NCBI GenBank assembly: GCA_964496475.1
Contig: CAZBZS010000006.1
Coordinates: 5,927-69,926 of the forward strand
Length of the DNA stretch: 64,000 bases
Source: JASLPR01 sp964496475
Lineage (GTDB): Bacteria; Chloroflexota; UBA11872; VXNJ01
Direction: 5' to 3'
Within the stretch, counting starts at the first letter, position 1. Each line of letters starts with the position of its first letter. Under the pieces are notes generated by a model. It ran no database searches and was not told the origin of the DNA. It worked only from the letters and a program-made list of their open reading frames with translations. Made by a program: the position numbers and the translations under genes. Positions 40,512 to 50,295 of this stretch are shown piece after piece.

Positions 40512-42818
40512 CTACTCCGTCCCCACCACCCCGTTCCCATCCCCTACCTGCCAGAGTTCCCCGGCCGTGTTCAATACGTAAAGGTTCCCCACCGAATCCA
40601 GATCGAGCGCCAGTGGAGCCGGAATCGCCACAGCCAGGGCACTATCGCCGCTTACCCCCTGACCCGCCGGATCGCCCGCCACCGGCCGCGGATCGTCGTC
40701 CGGAGCAAACGCCGAGACGATCCCTCCCGTCAATTCCGCAAAGTAAATCCTGTCCACGCTGTCGACGATCAGCGAGATCGGAGTCGCCAGAAAAACCGTT
40801 CTCTCCGTCTCCGACTTCTCCCCCTCATCTCCCGTCGCCGCTAGCGCTGGCTCGATCGGAACCGCGTAGCTCGGCCCCGCCACCGTCCAAATCGTCCCGT
40901 CCGGCACCACCGCCCTGATTTTCTGCCCGCGCGTTTCTGCAATGTAAACCGTACTGTCGGCACCTATCGCCACATCGGACGGCCCGTCCAGCGGCGTCTC
41001 CGCCGCTTGTCCCCCATCCTCGCCGCTGCCCGGCTGCCCGGTCCCAGCAAACGTCGCGATCGTCCCATCCGGCTTGATCACCCGCACTCGATCCGAGGAC
41101 GGATCGGCCACGTATAGATTCCCCATCGCATCAATTGCCAGCCCGGTCGCGTCTCGAAATTCAGCCGCCACCGCCAACCCCCCGTCGCCGCCGTCGCCCG
41201 GCTGACCCGAACCCGCTATCGACTCGATAATCCCGCAACGGTCGATTCGTCTGACTCTGAAGTTCCCCGAGTCGGCGAAGTACAGGTTCCCAGCGCTATC
41301 CAGCAGCAGCGCCTTCGGCGCCGATAGCATCGCCCGTGGAGAAGGTCCCCCGTCACCCGAGAATCCCGGCTCTCCCGTTCCCGCAAACGTCGTCACCACC
41401 CCCGCCGGCGAGACGACCCGAATCCGATGGTTACCCGTATCCGCGATGTAAATACTGCCGTCCGCTGCGATCGCGAACGATTCCGCGCTCAGGAACTGCG
41501 CCGCCGCCAACGGGCCATCGTCCCCGGAATAACCCGGCCCTGCGCCTCCCGCCATCAATATCGCCACCGCCTCCTGCACCGGCGGCGGTCTCGGCGCCAA
41601 CCCGGCCGGATCGCCCTGGCAGGCCAGCACCGGATCGTCCGGGGACGGTGCCCGCAGCATACTCACCGTGTACGTGTCCTGCTGTAGCACGTACAGCCGC
41701 CCACCCGGTCCCAGCGCCAGATCCAGCGGCGGACCAAGACCCGCGATCATCGCCGGCGCGCCTCCGCTGGACCGCCCCGTTCCCAGCCCCGCCACCGTCA
41801 CTATCCGGCCGCTCGTATCGATTCGGCGGATGGCCTGATTCTTCCAGTCGCCGATATAAAGATTCCCCTCCACGTCCACCGCCAGGGCGCGCGGAGAGTT
41901 GATCTGCGCCGCCGCACCCGGACCCCCATCCCCAGAAAACCCGGGCGTCCCCGTTCCCGCCACCACCGACACTGTGCCGTCCAGATTCAACCGCAGAACT
42001 CGATGCCCATCGAACTCGGCCACATAAATCGTCCCATCCGGCGCCACCGCCACATCCATCGGACCTTGCAATCGCCCGCTCGTCGCGGCCCCGCCCTCAA
42101 CCACCGGAGCCACCGCGTCGCTTCCGGCCACCGTGGTGATCACCCCACCCCGGCTTATTCGCCGGACCCGATGATTGCCCCGGTCGGCGAAGTACAGATT
42201 GCCCTTATCATCCAGAGCCATCCCGGCATTGCCGTTTAGCGCCGACAGCGCAGCCTGCTCACCATCCCCATCGAACCCCTCCTCGCCCGATCCGGCCACC
42301 GTCGCGATCGTCCCATCCGCATCGATCCGCCTGATCCGGTTGATCGTGCTCACAAACACCGCCCCCGACCCATCCACCAGAAGCCACGATGGATCCAGCA
42401 GACTCGCCCCCACCGCCGGCCCGCCGTCACCATCGGCGCCCCGCTTTCCCGATCCGGCCAGCATCGCCACTCCATCCGCCGTCACCCGGCGAATTGTCGC
42501 CGCCGAATGGTCGGCCACATACAACGTCCCGTCGCCGTCGATCGCTATCCCACTCGGTCCTGTGAGCCGTTGCGGGCTGCTTCCACCACCACCATCCGCG
42601 ACAATGTCGCCGCGAACCCCGTCCCCAAACGCGTCCAGCACAACCGGACGTTCATGCAATGGCTCATACCAGCCCACAGGCTCTGGCGGCGTCCATCGGG
42701 GTATCGCCGTCGGCGTCAGAGTTGGTCCGTCAGCGCCAGTCGACGGGCTCTCTGCCTGGCCCGCCAGCGAGCACGACACCGTCACCAGCAAAAGCACCAG
42801 CGCCAGCATCCACCGCAA
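40512..42818 (-). CDS. NHL-repeat beta-propeller lipoprotein
   Basis: The 768-residue protein starts with a lipoprotein-like signal (hydrophobic stretch ending at Cys16 in VTVSC) and a short Ser/Thr/Pro spacer. The rest is about twelve NHL-type units of roughly 55 residues, with recurring GNLYFADRGNHRVRRI-like and VAGTGTPGFSGDGG-like blocks, enough for two six-bladed propellers. Proteins of this kind are exported and bind sugars, proteins or peptides; no catalytic residues are evident. It is the last gene of the leftward polysaccharide region, 67 bp after the sugar transferase, so a role near the cell surface is plausible. The function is unknown. Confidence 0.85.
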   Translation of the reverse strand: MRWMLALVLLLVTVSCSLAGQAESPSTGADGPTLTPTAIPRWTPPEPVGWYEPLHERPVVLDAFGDGVRGDIVADGGGGSSPQRLTGPSGIAIDGDGTLYVADHSAATIRRVTADGVAMLAGSGKRGADGDGGPAVGASLLDPSWLLVDGSGAVFVSTINRIRRIDADGTIATVAGSGEEGFDGDGEQAALSALNGNAGMALDDKGNLYFADRGNHRVRRISRGGVITTVAGSDAVAPVVEGGAATSGRLQGPMDVAVAPDGTIYVAEFDGHRVLRLNLDGTVSVVAGTGTPGFSGDGGPGAAAQINSPRALAVDVEGNLYIGDWKNQAIRRIDTSGRIVTVAGLGTGRSSGGAPAMIAGLGPPLDLALGPGGRLYVLQQDTYTVSMLRAPSPDDPVLACQGDPAGLAPRPPPVQEAVAILMAGGAGPGYSGDDGPLAAAQFLSAESFAIAADGSIYIADTGNHRIRVVSPAGVVTTFAGTGEPGFSGDGGPSPRAMLSAPKALLLDSAGNLYFADSGNFRVRRIDRCGIIESIAGSGQPGDGGDGGLAVAAEFRDATGLAIDAMGNLYVADPSSDRVRVIKPDGTIATFAGTGQPGSGEDGGQAAETPLDGPSDVAIGADSTVYIAETRGQKIRAVVPDGTIWTVAGPSYAVPIEPALAATGDEGEKSETERTVFLATPISLIVDSVDRIYFAELTGGIVSAFAPDDDPRPVAGDPAGQGVSGDSALAVAIPAPLALDLDSVGNLYVLNTAGELWQVGDGNGVVGTE

Positions 42819-42885
42819 CAGCCAGCCGCCTATGCCGTCACCAGGATCTTGCGGGCCGCCGCCAAAAAAAGTGTCGGAGGCACCG

Positions 42886-44340
42886 TCAATACGCCCGCCC
42901 GCGCACGACTTCGACGATGGTGCGCAGCAGAATTCTCAAATCTAATCCCAGCGACCAGTTCTCCACATAGTACAGATCGTAAAGCGTCCGCTCGCTGATC
43001 GAGACATCCCCCCGCAACCCATTCACCTGGGCCCACCCTGACATTCCTGCCTTCTCTCGATAGCGATCCAGAAAACCCGGGTATTCGTTGCCGAATCTTT
43101 CCACGTATTCCGGCCGCTCCGGCCGCGGCCCCACGAGGCTCATATCCCCCTTCAACACGTTCATCAGCTGCGGCAACTCATCTATCGAAAACCGTCGCAG
43201 CAACCTGCCGATCCGCGTCACGCGCAGATCATCCTTTCTAGTCCACTTCTGCCCGTCCGCCTCCGCGTTCGCCCGCATCGACCGGAATTTCAACATCGGA
43301 AACCGGCGTCCGTCGTGACCCATGCGCGCTTGCACATAGAAAATCTGCCCCCTGCTGTCGATCCAGACCGCGATCGCCACCAGCAGCAACAGGCCCGAAA
43401 GAATCACCAGCAGCGCAGTGGAAACGGCCACGTCGACAATCCTCTTGGCCAATCGGCTCACCCCTTTCAACCGCACGTCGTTGATCGCCATCAGCGGCAG
43501 CCCGGCCAGCTGCTCCTCACCGACCATCGACACCATTAGCTGAAAGTGATCCGGCAACATCCAGACCGTCACCCGCTCCGCCCCGCACACCGCCGCAATT
43601 TCGAGCAATGCCTCCGAATCGGCCCGCGGCAGAGCGATCACCACCTTGTCGATCGTGTGCTCAATCAGCACCCCTCGCAGGATATGCAGTGGCCCCAGGA
43701 TCGGTATCGGAATCTCCACCTCCTCTTCACCCTTGTCCTGCAGGCGACCGATCAGCCGATAGCGCGGACCCGGATAGTTGGTCAGCAATTCGTAGACCGC
43801 CATCGCCTCTCCGCCGCCGCCCACCAATAAGACTCGCTCCGCTCCGATGCCAAAGTGCGCCAGGACTCGCACCGTCCACCCCAGCAGCGTGCGGGCGACC
43901 ACCGCAAACCCAATGACCAGGACCCAGAAAAAGATCAGCAGGACCCGGGCAAAGTCGAGTCTTCCCGCGAAGAGGAAATACGTGACTGCAATTGTTATCA
44001 GCAAGGCCAGGGTCGATACGGAGGTGAGCCGGAAAACCCGTACCACGATCGACATCCGCGACGGATCCCGGTACAGCCCCATCGGCAGTCCCACCATCAG
44101 GTAACCCAGCAGGTAAAACCCGAACGTAGGGTAAAAGAAGTCCACCTGTCGGTAGGGCGCGTCCGGCCCGAGACCCAATTTGAAATGTAAGACGAACGCC
44201 ACCGCCGCCGCCGCGACTATCATCATCGCATCGGTCAAAGGATAAACAATTCCGAGAACCGTTTCGACCTGTAGCCGGCGGCCCGATCCCGACGTGGGAC
44301 CAAACCAGCTTCCCAGGTTCGCGAACATTCCCATTCGCAC
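42886..44340 (-). CDS. Polyprenyl-phosphate sugar-1-phosphate transferase (exopolysaccharide initiation)
   Basis: The 484-residue protein has four N-terminal membrane helices (about 31-158), a CoA-binding-like Rossmann domain with RVLLVGGGGEA, a fifth helix near 300-325 and the bacterial sugar transferase domain with KFRSMRANAE, RFSIDELPQLMNVLKGDMSLVGPRPE and KAGMSGWAQVNG. Such enzymes (WbaP/WcaJ/CpsE type) load the first sugar phosphate onto undecaprenyl phosphate at the start of surface polysaccharide synthesis. The sugar cannot be deduced. It lies among glycosyltransferase genes. Confidence 0.93.
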   Translation of the reverse strand: MRMGMFANLGSWFGPTSGSGRRLQVETVLGIVYPLTDAMMIVAAAAVAFVLHFKLGLGPDAPYRQVDFFYPTFGFYLLGYLMVGLPMGLYRDPSRMSIVVRVFRLTSVSTLALLITIAVTYFLFAGRLDFARVLLIFFWVLVIGFAVVARTLLGWTVRVLAHFGIGAERVLLVGGGGEAMAVYELLTNYPGPRYRLIGRLQDKGEEEVEIPIPILGPLHILRGVLIEHTIDKVVIALPRADSEALLEIAAVCGAERVTVWMLPDHFQLMVSMVGEEQLAGLPLMAINDVRLKGVSRLAKRIVDVAVSTALLVILSGLLLLVAIAVWIDSRGQIFYVQARMGHDGRRFPMLKFRSMRANAEADGQKWTRKDDLRVTRIGRLLRRFSIDELPQLMNVLKGDMSLVGPRPERPEYVERFGNEYPGFLDRYREKAGMSGWAQVNGLRGDVSISERTLYDLYYVENWSLGLDLRILLRTIVEVVRGRAY

Positions 44341-44363
44341 CTTGATCCGTTATCGCCCGCGTT

Positions 44364-45272
44364 TCATTGCGCCGCGCCGGCCCCGGACGGATCGCGCCCT
44401 CGGCGAAGCAGCTCGTACAGCACCGCCCCGGCGCCCAGCCCGAATATACCAGCCATCACCAGCGCGTTCAGCACCGCCGGACGCCCCGCCGCCTCGTGCT
44501 TTCGGTAAAACAAACCCATCGCCCGATAGAACTCCACCCGGGTCCGCAGTGGCCGCTGCGTAGTCGACAACCGCTTCGCATGCACACCCGTCACCGCCGG
44601 CTCGTACACCACCTTCCAGCCCGCCGCCTTCGCTCGGTATGCAAGGTCCAGGTCTTCCCCATACATCCAGAACCGCCGATCGAAGCCCTCCAGATGGCGG
44701 AAAAGCTCACCCCTGATCAACATGAACGCCCCCGACACCGCATCCACCTCCGCTCGCTCGTCGGGGTCCTGATACCCCAGGTTGTAGCCAGCAAAGATTC
44801 GCCGTTCCGGGAACACCCGTCCCAGCTGGGCGAATCGCGCGAACGCGCTCCAAGGCGTGGGGAACCCCCGCCGGGCCGCCGGATCAAGCTCTCCGTCCTC
44901 GCGAATCAGCTTCGGACCCACGATCCCGATTTCCGGCTCCCGGTCCAGCTCCGCTACCAGCAGCCGCAACCCATCCGGCGGCAGCAGAGTGTCCGGATTC
45001 AATATCAGAAAATGCCGCCCGCCCGCCCCTTCCAGCGCCACATTGCACCCGGCTCCGAACCCCAGCGAAGCCGAACCGCGCAGCCGGCGCACCCCCGACC
45101 GCGTCCCCAGATGCCGCCACGTCAGCATGTCCGGGCTGTTGTCCACCACTGTGATCTCCGCCGACAGCCCGCCCAGCGCCGCCGCCAGGCTGTTCAGGCA
45201 GCGATCCAACTCGTCCCGCACACGATACGCCACCACCGCAATTGAAACGTCAATCTCACCGCTCACACTCAT
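44364..45272 (-). CDS. Family 2 glycosyltransferase (rhamnosyltransferase-like)
   Basis: From an ATG that overlaps the next upstream gene's stop as ATGA, the product is 302 residues. It shows DVSIAVVAYRVRDELDRCL, VVDNSPD, the metal-binding region NPDTLLPPDG, GPKLIREDGELDPAARRGFPTP and the EDLDLAYRAKAAGW box typical of GT2 enzymes of the rhamnosyltransferase kind. A C-terminal hydrophobic segment (VLNALVMAGIFGLGAGAVLY) probably anchors it. An in-frame extension upstream has the composition of an antisense shadow and is not included. Confidence 0.88.
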   Translation of the reverse strand: MSVSGEIDVSIAVVAYRVRDELDRCLNSLAAALGGLSAEITVVDNSPDMLTWRHLGTRSGVRRLRGSASLGFGAGCNVALEGAGGRHFLILNPDTLLPPDGLRLLVAELDREPEIGIVGPKLIREDGELDPAARRGFPTPWSAFARFAQLGRVFPERRIFAGYNLGYQDPDERAEVDAVSGAFMLIRGELFRHLEGFDRRFWMYGEDLDLAYRAKAAGWKVVYEPAVTGVHAKRLSTTQRPLRTRVEFYRAMGLFYRKHEAAGRPAVLNALVMAGIFGLGAGAVLYELLRRGRDPSGAGAAQ

Positions 45273-46234
45273 CCGCCACCGCCCCAACGCAACCGCCCAT
45301 ACATATACCCGGTCATCTTGGCCACGTCCCCCACCATGCGGATCACCGCCAGCCAGCCTGCTGCCCGCGCCCGGCGAGTCAGCCCCCACCCCGGCGTCGT
45401 CGCCCGCAGCCGCATCCACGGCCTGCGCAGGTAAGCCAGCCCCAGAAGCCCGCACATCAATACCGGTACAAATCGCCACGGCGTCCCCACCAACGCATAC
45501 CCCACCGCCGCCGCCAGCACCGCATACGCCCCAAACCTGACCCCGTGCCTCACCCCCCACATCCCGGCCTCCCCGTCTCCGCTGGCGTAATCGAAATACT
45601 GACGAAAGAATGCGCCCGGACCGGCCCGCGGCCGGAAGCCGACGTCTGCCCCCGGCACATGCGCGATTCCCACCCCATCCCGACGCCATTCCAGATAGAG
45701 ATGCATATCCTCCCCGTAATCCAGCCACTCCGGGTACTGATACCTGCTAAACAGGTCCGCCCGGAATCCGGCACAGCCGCCACTGACCGGGTATGTCGCC
45801 GGATCGATCTCACCCTTCAGCGGCCGGGTGACCGCTGCGAGTGCTATCTCAAAGTCATTCTCCGGCTCCGAGAGGACATAGCCGAACGCCACCTCGACCC
45901 CTTCTTCCCGCACCGCCACACTCAAGCCTTCCACCCATCCCAGCGGCAGCCGCAGCCCCGCGTCCGCCACCAGCACCACCTCCCCCCGCGCCTCCGCGAT
46001 CGCCCGATTCCTACCGGCGGCGATGTTCGCACCGGGCATCAAAATCACCCGCACTTCCTGGAATTCGTCCAGCACTTCCCGCAGCCGCTCCAACGTCCCG
46101 TCCGTCGAGCCGCCATCCGTCACTACGATCTCGTCCGGCTTCACCGTCTGCGCCAACAGATCGGCCGCCAGCCGGTCCAGCACCACCGCCTCATTCTTCA
46201 CCGTCATACAGAGCGACACCCCGATCTCAGGCAT
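45269..46234 (-). CDS. Family 2 glycosyltransferase
   Basis: A 321-residue GT2 enzyme: GVSLCMTVKNEAVVLDRLAADL opens the GT-A fold, VVTDGGSTDGTLE contains the nucleotide-sugar loop, VLVADAGLRLPLGW the metal-binding region, and LDYGEDMHLYLEWRRDG the acceptor/catalytic ED box. Two hydrophobic segments near the C-terminus suggest membrane attachment. It overlaps its upstream neighbour by 8 bp and the next gene by 4 bp. The sugar and linkage are unknown. Confidence 0.88.
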   Translation of the reverse strand: MPEIGVSLCMTVKNEAVVLDRLAADLLAQTVKPDEIVVTDGGSTDGTLERLREVLDEFQEVRVILMPGANIAAGRNRAIAEARGEVVLVADAGLRLPLGWVEGLSVAVREEGVEVAFGYVLSEPENDFEIALAAVTRPLKGEIDPATYPVSGGCAGFRADLFSRYQYPEWLDYGEDMHLYLEWRRDGVGIAHVPGADVGFRPRAGPGAFFRQYFDYASGDGEAGMWGVRHGVRFGAYAVLAAAVGYALVGTPWRFVPVLMCGLLGLAYLRRPWMRLRATTPGWGLTRRARAAGWLAVIRMVGDVAKMTGYMYGRLRWGGGG

Positions 46235-47438
46235 CTTCCCGCTCCGAGCTCGCCACCCGAATCACTTCCAGATAGTGCACTCCCACCTTCTCCGCGCTGA
46301 AATTTTTACGGACGAATTCACGAGCCCGACTTCCCATCCCGACCGCCAGCTCGTCATCCTGCAACACCTCCACCACGGCTTTCGCGAAGCCGCCCGCATC
46401 CTCGGCGATCATGATCGCGTTATCGCTCAGTCCCTCGATTCCCTCCGCCCCAACCGGGGTCGTCACCATCGCCCTCCCAGCCGCCATTCCCTCCAGCACT
46501 TTCAGATTGATCCCACCACCCGACAGCATCGGCGCCACCACCACCCGCGCCGCGGTCAGATGCGGACAGAGATCATCCACATAGCCCGTGAATTCAACGC
46601 CGAACCCATCCGTCGAGTCTGGTCGCGCACCGGCGCCCACAATCACGAACTGCACGTCCGGCACCAGCACCCGCACCGCCGGCACCACCCGCTCCAGCAT
46701 CCACTCGACCGCCTGCCGGTTCGGCCGGTAATTCAAGTCCCCGACGAACAGCACCACCGACTCCCCCGGCGGCGCCGGAACCTTCGCCAGCGCGTCCACG
46801 TCCACCCCACTCGCCACCACCCGCAGAGTCGCTGCCGGCGCCAGCCCGCGCAGCGATTCTCGGTCCGCCTCTGCCGGGCAGATCACCAGGTCGCAGGCCG
46901 GTAGCAGGCGTCGCTCATACTGTTTTAGCAGCGCCATCTGCGCCAACGAGTACGCACGCCGTAACGGGGTCACCGATCCATTCGCCGCCCGCGCCAGTCG
47001 CTCATGCACCACATACTCGGCATTCAGTTCGTCCAGCACCAGCGCCGGCCGCGACCCGGCCCTACCCACCGTATCCAGGAACGGCTGCACCAGATACGCC
47101 AGTTGCAACCCGGCCAGATGAACCACGTCGAATCGTTCCCCCAGCAACTTCCGGTGCAGCGCCGTCGCCAGCCGCGCCGTCCGGGATCGGAACGCGATGT
47201 CCGGCTCCAGGTTGACCAGACCGCGCAGCAACCGCCACGTCGTCCGCATCGGAAACATCCTGACCGTCTCAGCCGACGTGAAACTCCCGGACGGGTCCCG
47301 TTTCCCCGGTTTTGATCCCGCCGTCAGCAGGTGACTCTCCCCCACCCCCACCCCCGCTTCCACAAACGGGCGCAGACGCAGATTCGCGCCGCCGTCCCGC
47401 TCATACGGGTCTTCCGGCGCCACAAAAAGGACCTTCAT
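46227..47438 (-). CDS. Family 4-type glycosyltransferase
   Basis: A 403-residue GT-B protein beginning MKVLFVAPEDPYERDGGANLRL. The C-terminal half has VLFVGDLNYRPNRQAVEWML, VQFVIVGAGARPD and GINLKVLEGMAAGRAMVTTPVGAEGI, the donor-binding region of GT1/GT4 enzymes. The start is the ATG that overlaps the upstream gene's stop by 4 bp; a longer in-frame extension is Gly/Arg-rich and non-homologous. It sits in the middle of the polysaccharide cluster. Confidence 0.88.
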   Translation of the reverse strand: MKVLFVAPEDPYERDGGANLRLRPFVEAGVGVGESHLLTAGSKPGKRDPSGSFTSAETVRMFPMRTTWRLLRGLVNLEPDIAFRSRTARLATALHRKLLGERFDVVHLAGLQLAYLVQPFLDTVGRAGSRPALVLDELNAEYVVHERLARAANGSVTPLRRAYSLAQMALLKQYERRLLPACDLVICPAEADRESLRGLAPAATLRVVASGVDVDALAKVPAPPGESVVLFVGDLNYRPNRQAVEWMLERVVPAVRVLVPDVQFVIVGAGARPDSTDGFGVEFTGYVDDLCPHLTAARVVVAPMLSGGGINLKVLEGMAAGRAMVTTPVGAEGIEGLSDNAIMIAEDAGGFAKAVVEVLQDDELAVGMGSRAREFVRKNFSAEKVGVHYLEVIRVASSEREDA

Positions 47439-48517
47439 CCCGCCACCTGTCGGTATATCTCCAGTGTTCTCCGCGCGACCTTTCGCCAGCTGTAGGAACG
47501 CGCCAGCTCCCGCCCACGTTGCTCGTTCACCCTCCGCAATCCCGCGTCGTCCACGCCCCGTTCCAGACCGGCGCGGATCGACTCCACCTCGGTCGGCTCC
47601 ACCGTTATCGCCGCCCCCGCCGCCACATCCACCAACGGACGCCGGTCCGAAATCACCACCGCCGTCCCGCACGCCATAGACTCCAGCACCGGCAGACCAA
47701 AACCCTCGTAGAGCGACGTCATCGCCAGCGCTCGCGCCGCCGAGATCAGCGCTGGCAAATCATCCTCTCGTATCGGCCCCAGCAATCTGACCCGCTCCTC
47801 CACCCCACCTCTCGCGATCGCCGCTCGAACTGCCTTCGTCGCGTCGCCCCACCCCCCCGCCAGCACCAGTTCGACCCCATCAAGGAACCTGCTCCCCGCG
47901 AATGCCTCCACCAGCCGCACCAGGTTTTTCCTCGACGAAATAGTCCCCACGAACAGGACGTACGGCCGCTTCAGGCCATACCGCTCCCTGACTCGTGCCA
48001 CATCGCTCTCGCCGGCCGGGGCGAACCGCGCTTCCACGCCGTTTGGCACCACGAACACCTTGTCCAGCCCCACGTCCGTCATCGCCCGCAGTTCATCCCG
48101 CGTGAAATCCGACATGCAGATCACCGCCTCCGCCTGCCGGACCGATTCCCAACAGCGTTCGTAATAGCCCAGGCTCTTCGCCGAATGCGTCTCCTGCATC
48201 CGCCAGAACGACACGTCATGCACTGTCACCACCCTCCGACCCGGCCCCCACCGCGGAATCACGTGGTCTGGATAATGCACTAAGTCCAACCTGAGCGCCG
48301 CCGTCTGCAATCGGAAAAGCCAGTCCAACCGCATGCTCCGCGCCGGACCGATCACCCGCCGTGCCCCGTCCGGCCAATCGCCATCCCGAAAATCCACAAT
48401 CGGACTAAATTCGTCCGGCGTGCACTCCTGCTCCAAGGCCCTCGCCAGGCAGCGGATGTACCGCCCGATCCCCCCGCGGTCGTAGAAGGCAAGCCGGGCG
48501 TCAAGTCCGAATCTCAC
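47435..48517 (-). CDS. Family 4 glycosyltransferase (mannosyltransferase-like)
   Basis: The 360-residue GT4 enzyme has MRFGLDARLAFYDRGGIGRYI, VTVHDVSFW, RPYVLFVGTISSRKNLVRLVEAF and SLYEGFGLPVLESMACGTAVV with the E-x7-E pair that contacts the nucleotide sugar. GT4 enzymes of this type often transfer mannose or similar sugars with retention. It overlaps the O-antigen ligase-like gene by 17 bp. Confidence 0.9.
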   Translation of the reverse strand: MRFGLDARLAFYDRGGIGRYIRCLARALEQECTPDEFSPIVDFRDGDWPDGARRVIGPARSMRLDWLFRLQTAALRLDLVHYPDHVIPRWGPGRRVVTVHDVSFWRMQETHSAKSLGYYERCWESVRQAEAVICMSDFTRDELRAMTDVGLDKVFVVPNGVEARFAPAGESDVARVRERYGLKRPYVLFVGTISSRKNLVRLVEAFAGSRFLDGVELVLAGGWGDATKAVRAAIARGGVEERVRLLGPIREDDLPALISAARALAMTSLYEGFGLPVLESMACGTAVVISDRRPLVDVAAGAAITVEPTEVESIRAGLERGVDDAGLRRVNEQRGRELARSYSWRKVARRTLEIYRQVAG

Positions 48518-49907
48518 CCGGGTCCCTCCGCGCGGCCCCCACCGACAGTCCCAGCATCGACCATTGCAGCATCACCATGTGCGGCACGCTGGCGAAATGG
48601 TGATCCACCAGCCCCGCCACCAACGCCACCAACGCCGCCGTAGCAAACACTGGAGCCAACGGCGACGCCTTTCGACTTCTCAACCCGTCCCCACATGCCC
48701 CGATTGCCGCAGCCACCGACAGCATCGCACCCGGCAGGCCGATGTGCTCCGCCATCCACAGGAACGTGTTTGACACTCCCACGAAATACGCCGCCGGCGG
48801 TTGCGCCGGGAATCCCACCCCAAACACTGACGAACTCACGATCACCCGACCTGCTTCCGCGAACTCTCCCAGTCGCAGCGCCGCCGACTCATCCCTAGCC
48901 AGCAGCCCGGACCGAAAGTGCACCACGGACTCAAACGGCGCCAGCACTACGATCACCACCAGCGCCACCATCGCCGCCACCGCCAAGCCGCGATTCTGCC
49001 GCCACATGTAGATCAGGATTCCAAACCCGGCCGCCAGCCACGCGCCTCGCGACAGCGACAGCGCCAGACCCGGCAGCGTCAGCCCCGCCACCGCCAGCCA
49101 CAGCCAGCGCGATCTGCCCGAAGCGATAATCGTTATACCCACCGCCAGCACCAGCGATACCGCCAGCGAGGCCCCCAGAATATTCGGGTCCACCAGCGTC
49201 CCCACCGCCCGCAGCGTCTCCTGATCCGGCAGATACCGCAGAGCCGTGCCCGCGTCCGGATAGCCCGCCGCCTCCAGCGCTTCGTAGAACGGCAACGCCC
49301 CCGTCCCGGCCCGGAACACCATCGCCGCCACCAGCGATTGCGCCGCGCCAAAGCCAGCGATCAAAGCTGCCGTTCCACGAGCGAGACGCCAATCCATCCC
49401 GAGCCCCACCGCCAGAATGCCTGCCGCCACCGCCAGCATCAATTTCAGCGCGTATTGGATTTCCTCCCCACCCTGCCCCATCCTCCCACCGACCAGCAGC
49501 GCCAGCGTCCAGAAAACCAGCACCCCCCCCACCATCCCCATCCATCCGCAAGCCGGCCAAGGCCGCCCCCGACCACCCATCGCCATCCGCACCACCACCA
49601 CCGCCAGCGCTACCGCCAGCATGAGTTCGACTATCGGCGGCCGCAGCCCCACCCGCACCGGTGCCACCGCGAACGGCAGTACGTACGCCAGCCCCAGCGC
49701 AGCCGTCAGCGCCATACGCGGGCGCATCAGCGCCAGCACCAGCGCGATCGGCGTCACCACCCACATCACCGCCGCCGGAGCCGGCGACATCGCCGCCGCC
49801 GCCCCCGCCCCCACCGCCACCAGGAGCGTCGCCGCCATCCAGAGCGGTTGCGGCAACCCGGCGAATATCGCGAACCCACCGTTTGTCCTTAGCGCCGACG
49901 ATCTCAA
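48501..49907 (-). CDS. O-antigen ligase/polymerase-like membrane protein
   Basis: The 468-residue protein has 10-12 predicted membrane helices and the Wzy_C/WaaL-type periplasmic loop, including LSLSRGAWLAAGFG with the conserved Arg and VFGVGFPAQPP further on. Such proteins polymerise repeat units or transfer finished glycans, as WaaL and Wzy do. The cluster around it supports polymerase or ligase activity on a surface polysaccharide. No flippase or chain-length regulator is visible in the window, so the export route is unknown. Confidence 0.82.
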   Translation of the reverse strand: MRSSALRTNGGFAIFAGLPQPLWMAATLLVAVGAGAAAAMSPAPAAVMWVVTPIALVLALMRPRMALTAALGLAYVLPFAVAPVRVGLRPPIVELMLAVALAVVVVRMAMGGRGRPWPACGWMGMVGGVLVFWTLALLVGGRMGQGGEEIQYALKLMLAVAAGILAVGLGMDWRLARGTAALIAGFGAAQSLVAAMVFRAGTGALPFYEALEAAGYPDAGTALRYLPDQETLRAVGTLVDPNILGASLAVSLVLAVGITIIASGRSRWLWLAVAGLTLPGLALSLSRGAWLAAGFGILIYMWRQNRGLAVAAMVALVVIVVLAPFESVVHFRSGLLARDESAALRLGEFAEAGRVIVSSSVFGVGFPAQPPAAYFVGVSNTFLWMAEHIGLPGAMLSVAAAIGACGDGLRSRKASPLAPVFATAALVALVAGLVDHHFASVPHMVMLQWSMLGLSVGAARRDPGEIRT

Positions 49908-49959
49908 GTCCGGGCCGCTCCGTCAGCCGGTCTTGCCGGCACCGCGCCACCAGCCGCTA

Positions 49960-50295
49960 CTAGTCCCCTCCGTCGTCATCGCCCATCCCGGCCTCGTCCG
50001 CATAGAAATCGGCTTCTGTAATGAACTTCCCGCCCGTGATCTCCTGTCCCGTCAGCCGTCGCCTCCCGTCAAACTCGAGTCTCAGCTCTACCGGGTCGAA
50101 CGACTGACTGCCTATCACCTCCTTGGAGCAGGTGTAATGGGTCGGGCTGTCCCCTCCCTCGGCGTCAAATTGCTGGGCCAGATCGCTGGCCGGATCGATC
50201 CGCACGCTGATCTTCTCGCCGGACTTCGCGACCTGCACGTACAGATAGATGCCCCGATCGTCTCCCAAACTCGGTCCTCCGCCCAGAAATCCCAT
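49960..50295 (-). CDS. Conserved-looking protein of unknown function
   Basis: A 111-residue product starting MGFLGGGPSLGDDRGIYLYVQ, with alternating beta-strand-like segments and a terminal Asp/Gly run (GMGDDDGGD). No domain is recognised and no signal peptide is seen. It shares one base with the end of the reductase gene upstream (the stop and start overlap) and lies 52 bp before the O-antigen ligase-like gene, so it is probably co-transcribed with the polysaccharide genes. Confidence 0.65.
   Translation of the reverse strand: MGFLGGGPSLGDDRGIYLYVQVAKSGEKISVRIDPASDLAQQFDAEGGDSPTHYTCSKEVIGSQSFDPVELRLEFDGRRRLTGQEITGGKFITEADFYADEAGMGDDDGGD

Noticed and set aside
45273..45728. Upstream in-frame extension of the glycosyltransferase at 44364
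   Set aside because: The added residues are Gly/Arg-rich without homology and lie opposite codons of the next glycosyltransferase. The ATGA overlap gives a better start.
47439..47672. Upstream in-frame extension of the glycosyltransferase at 46227
   Set aside because: The extra part has shadow-frame composition and overlaps the 5'-neighbour gene. The canonical MKVLFVAPE start fits the family.
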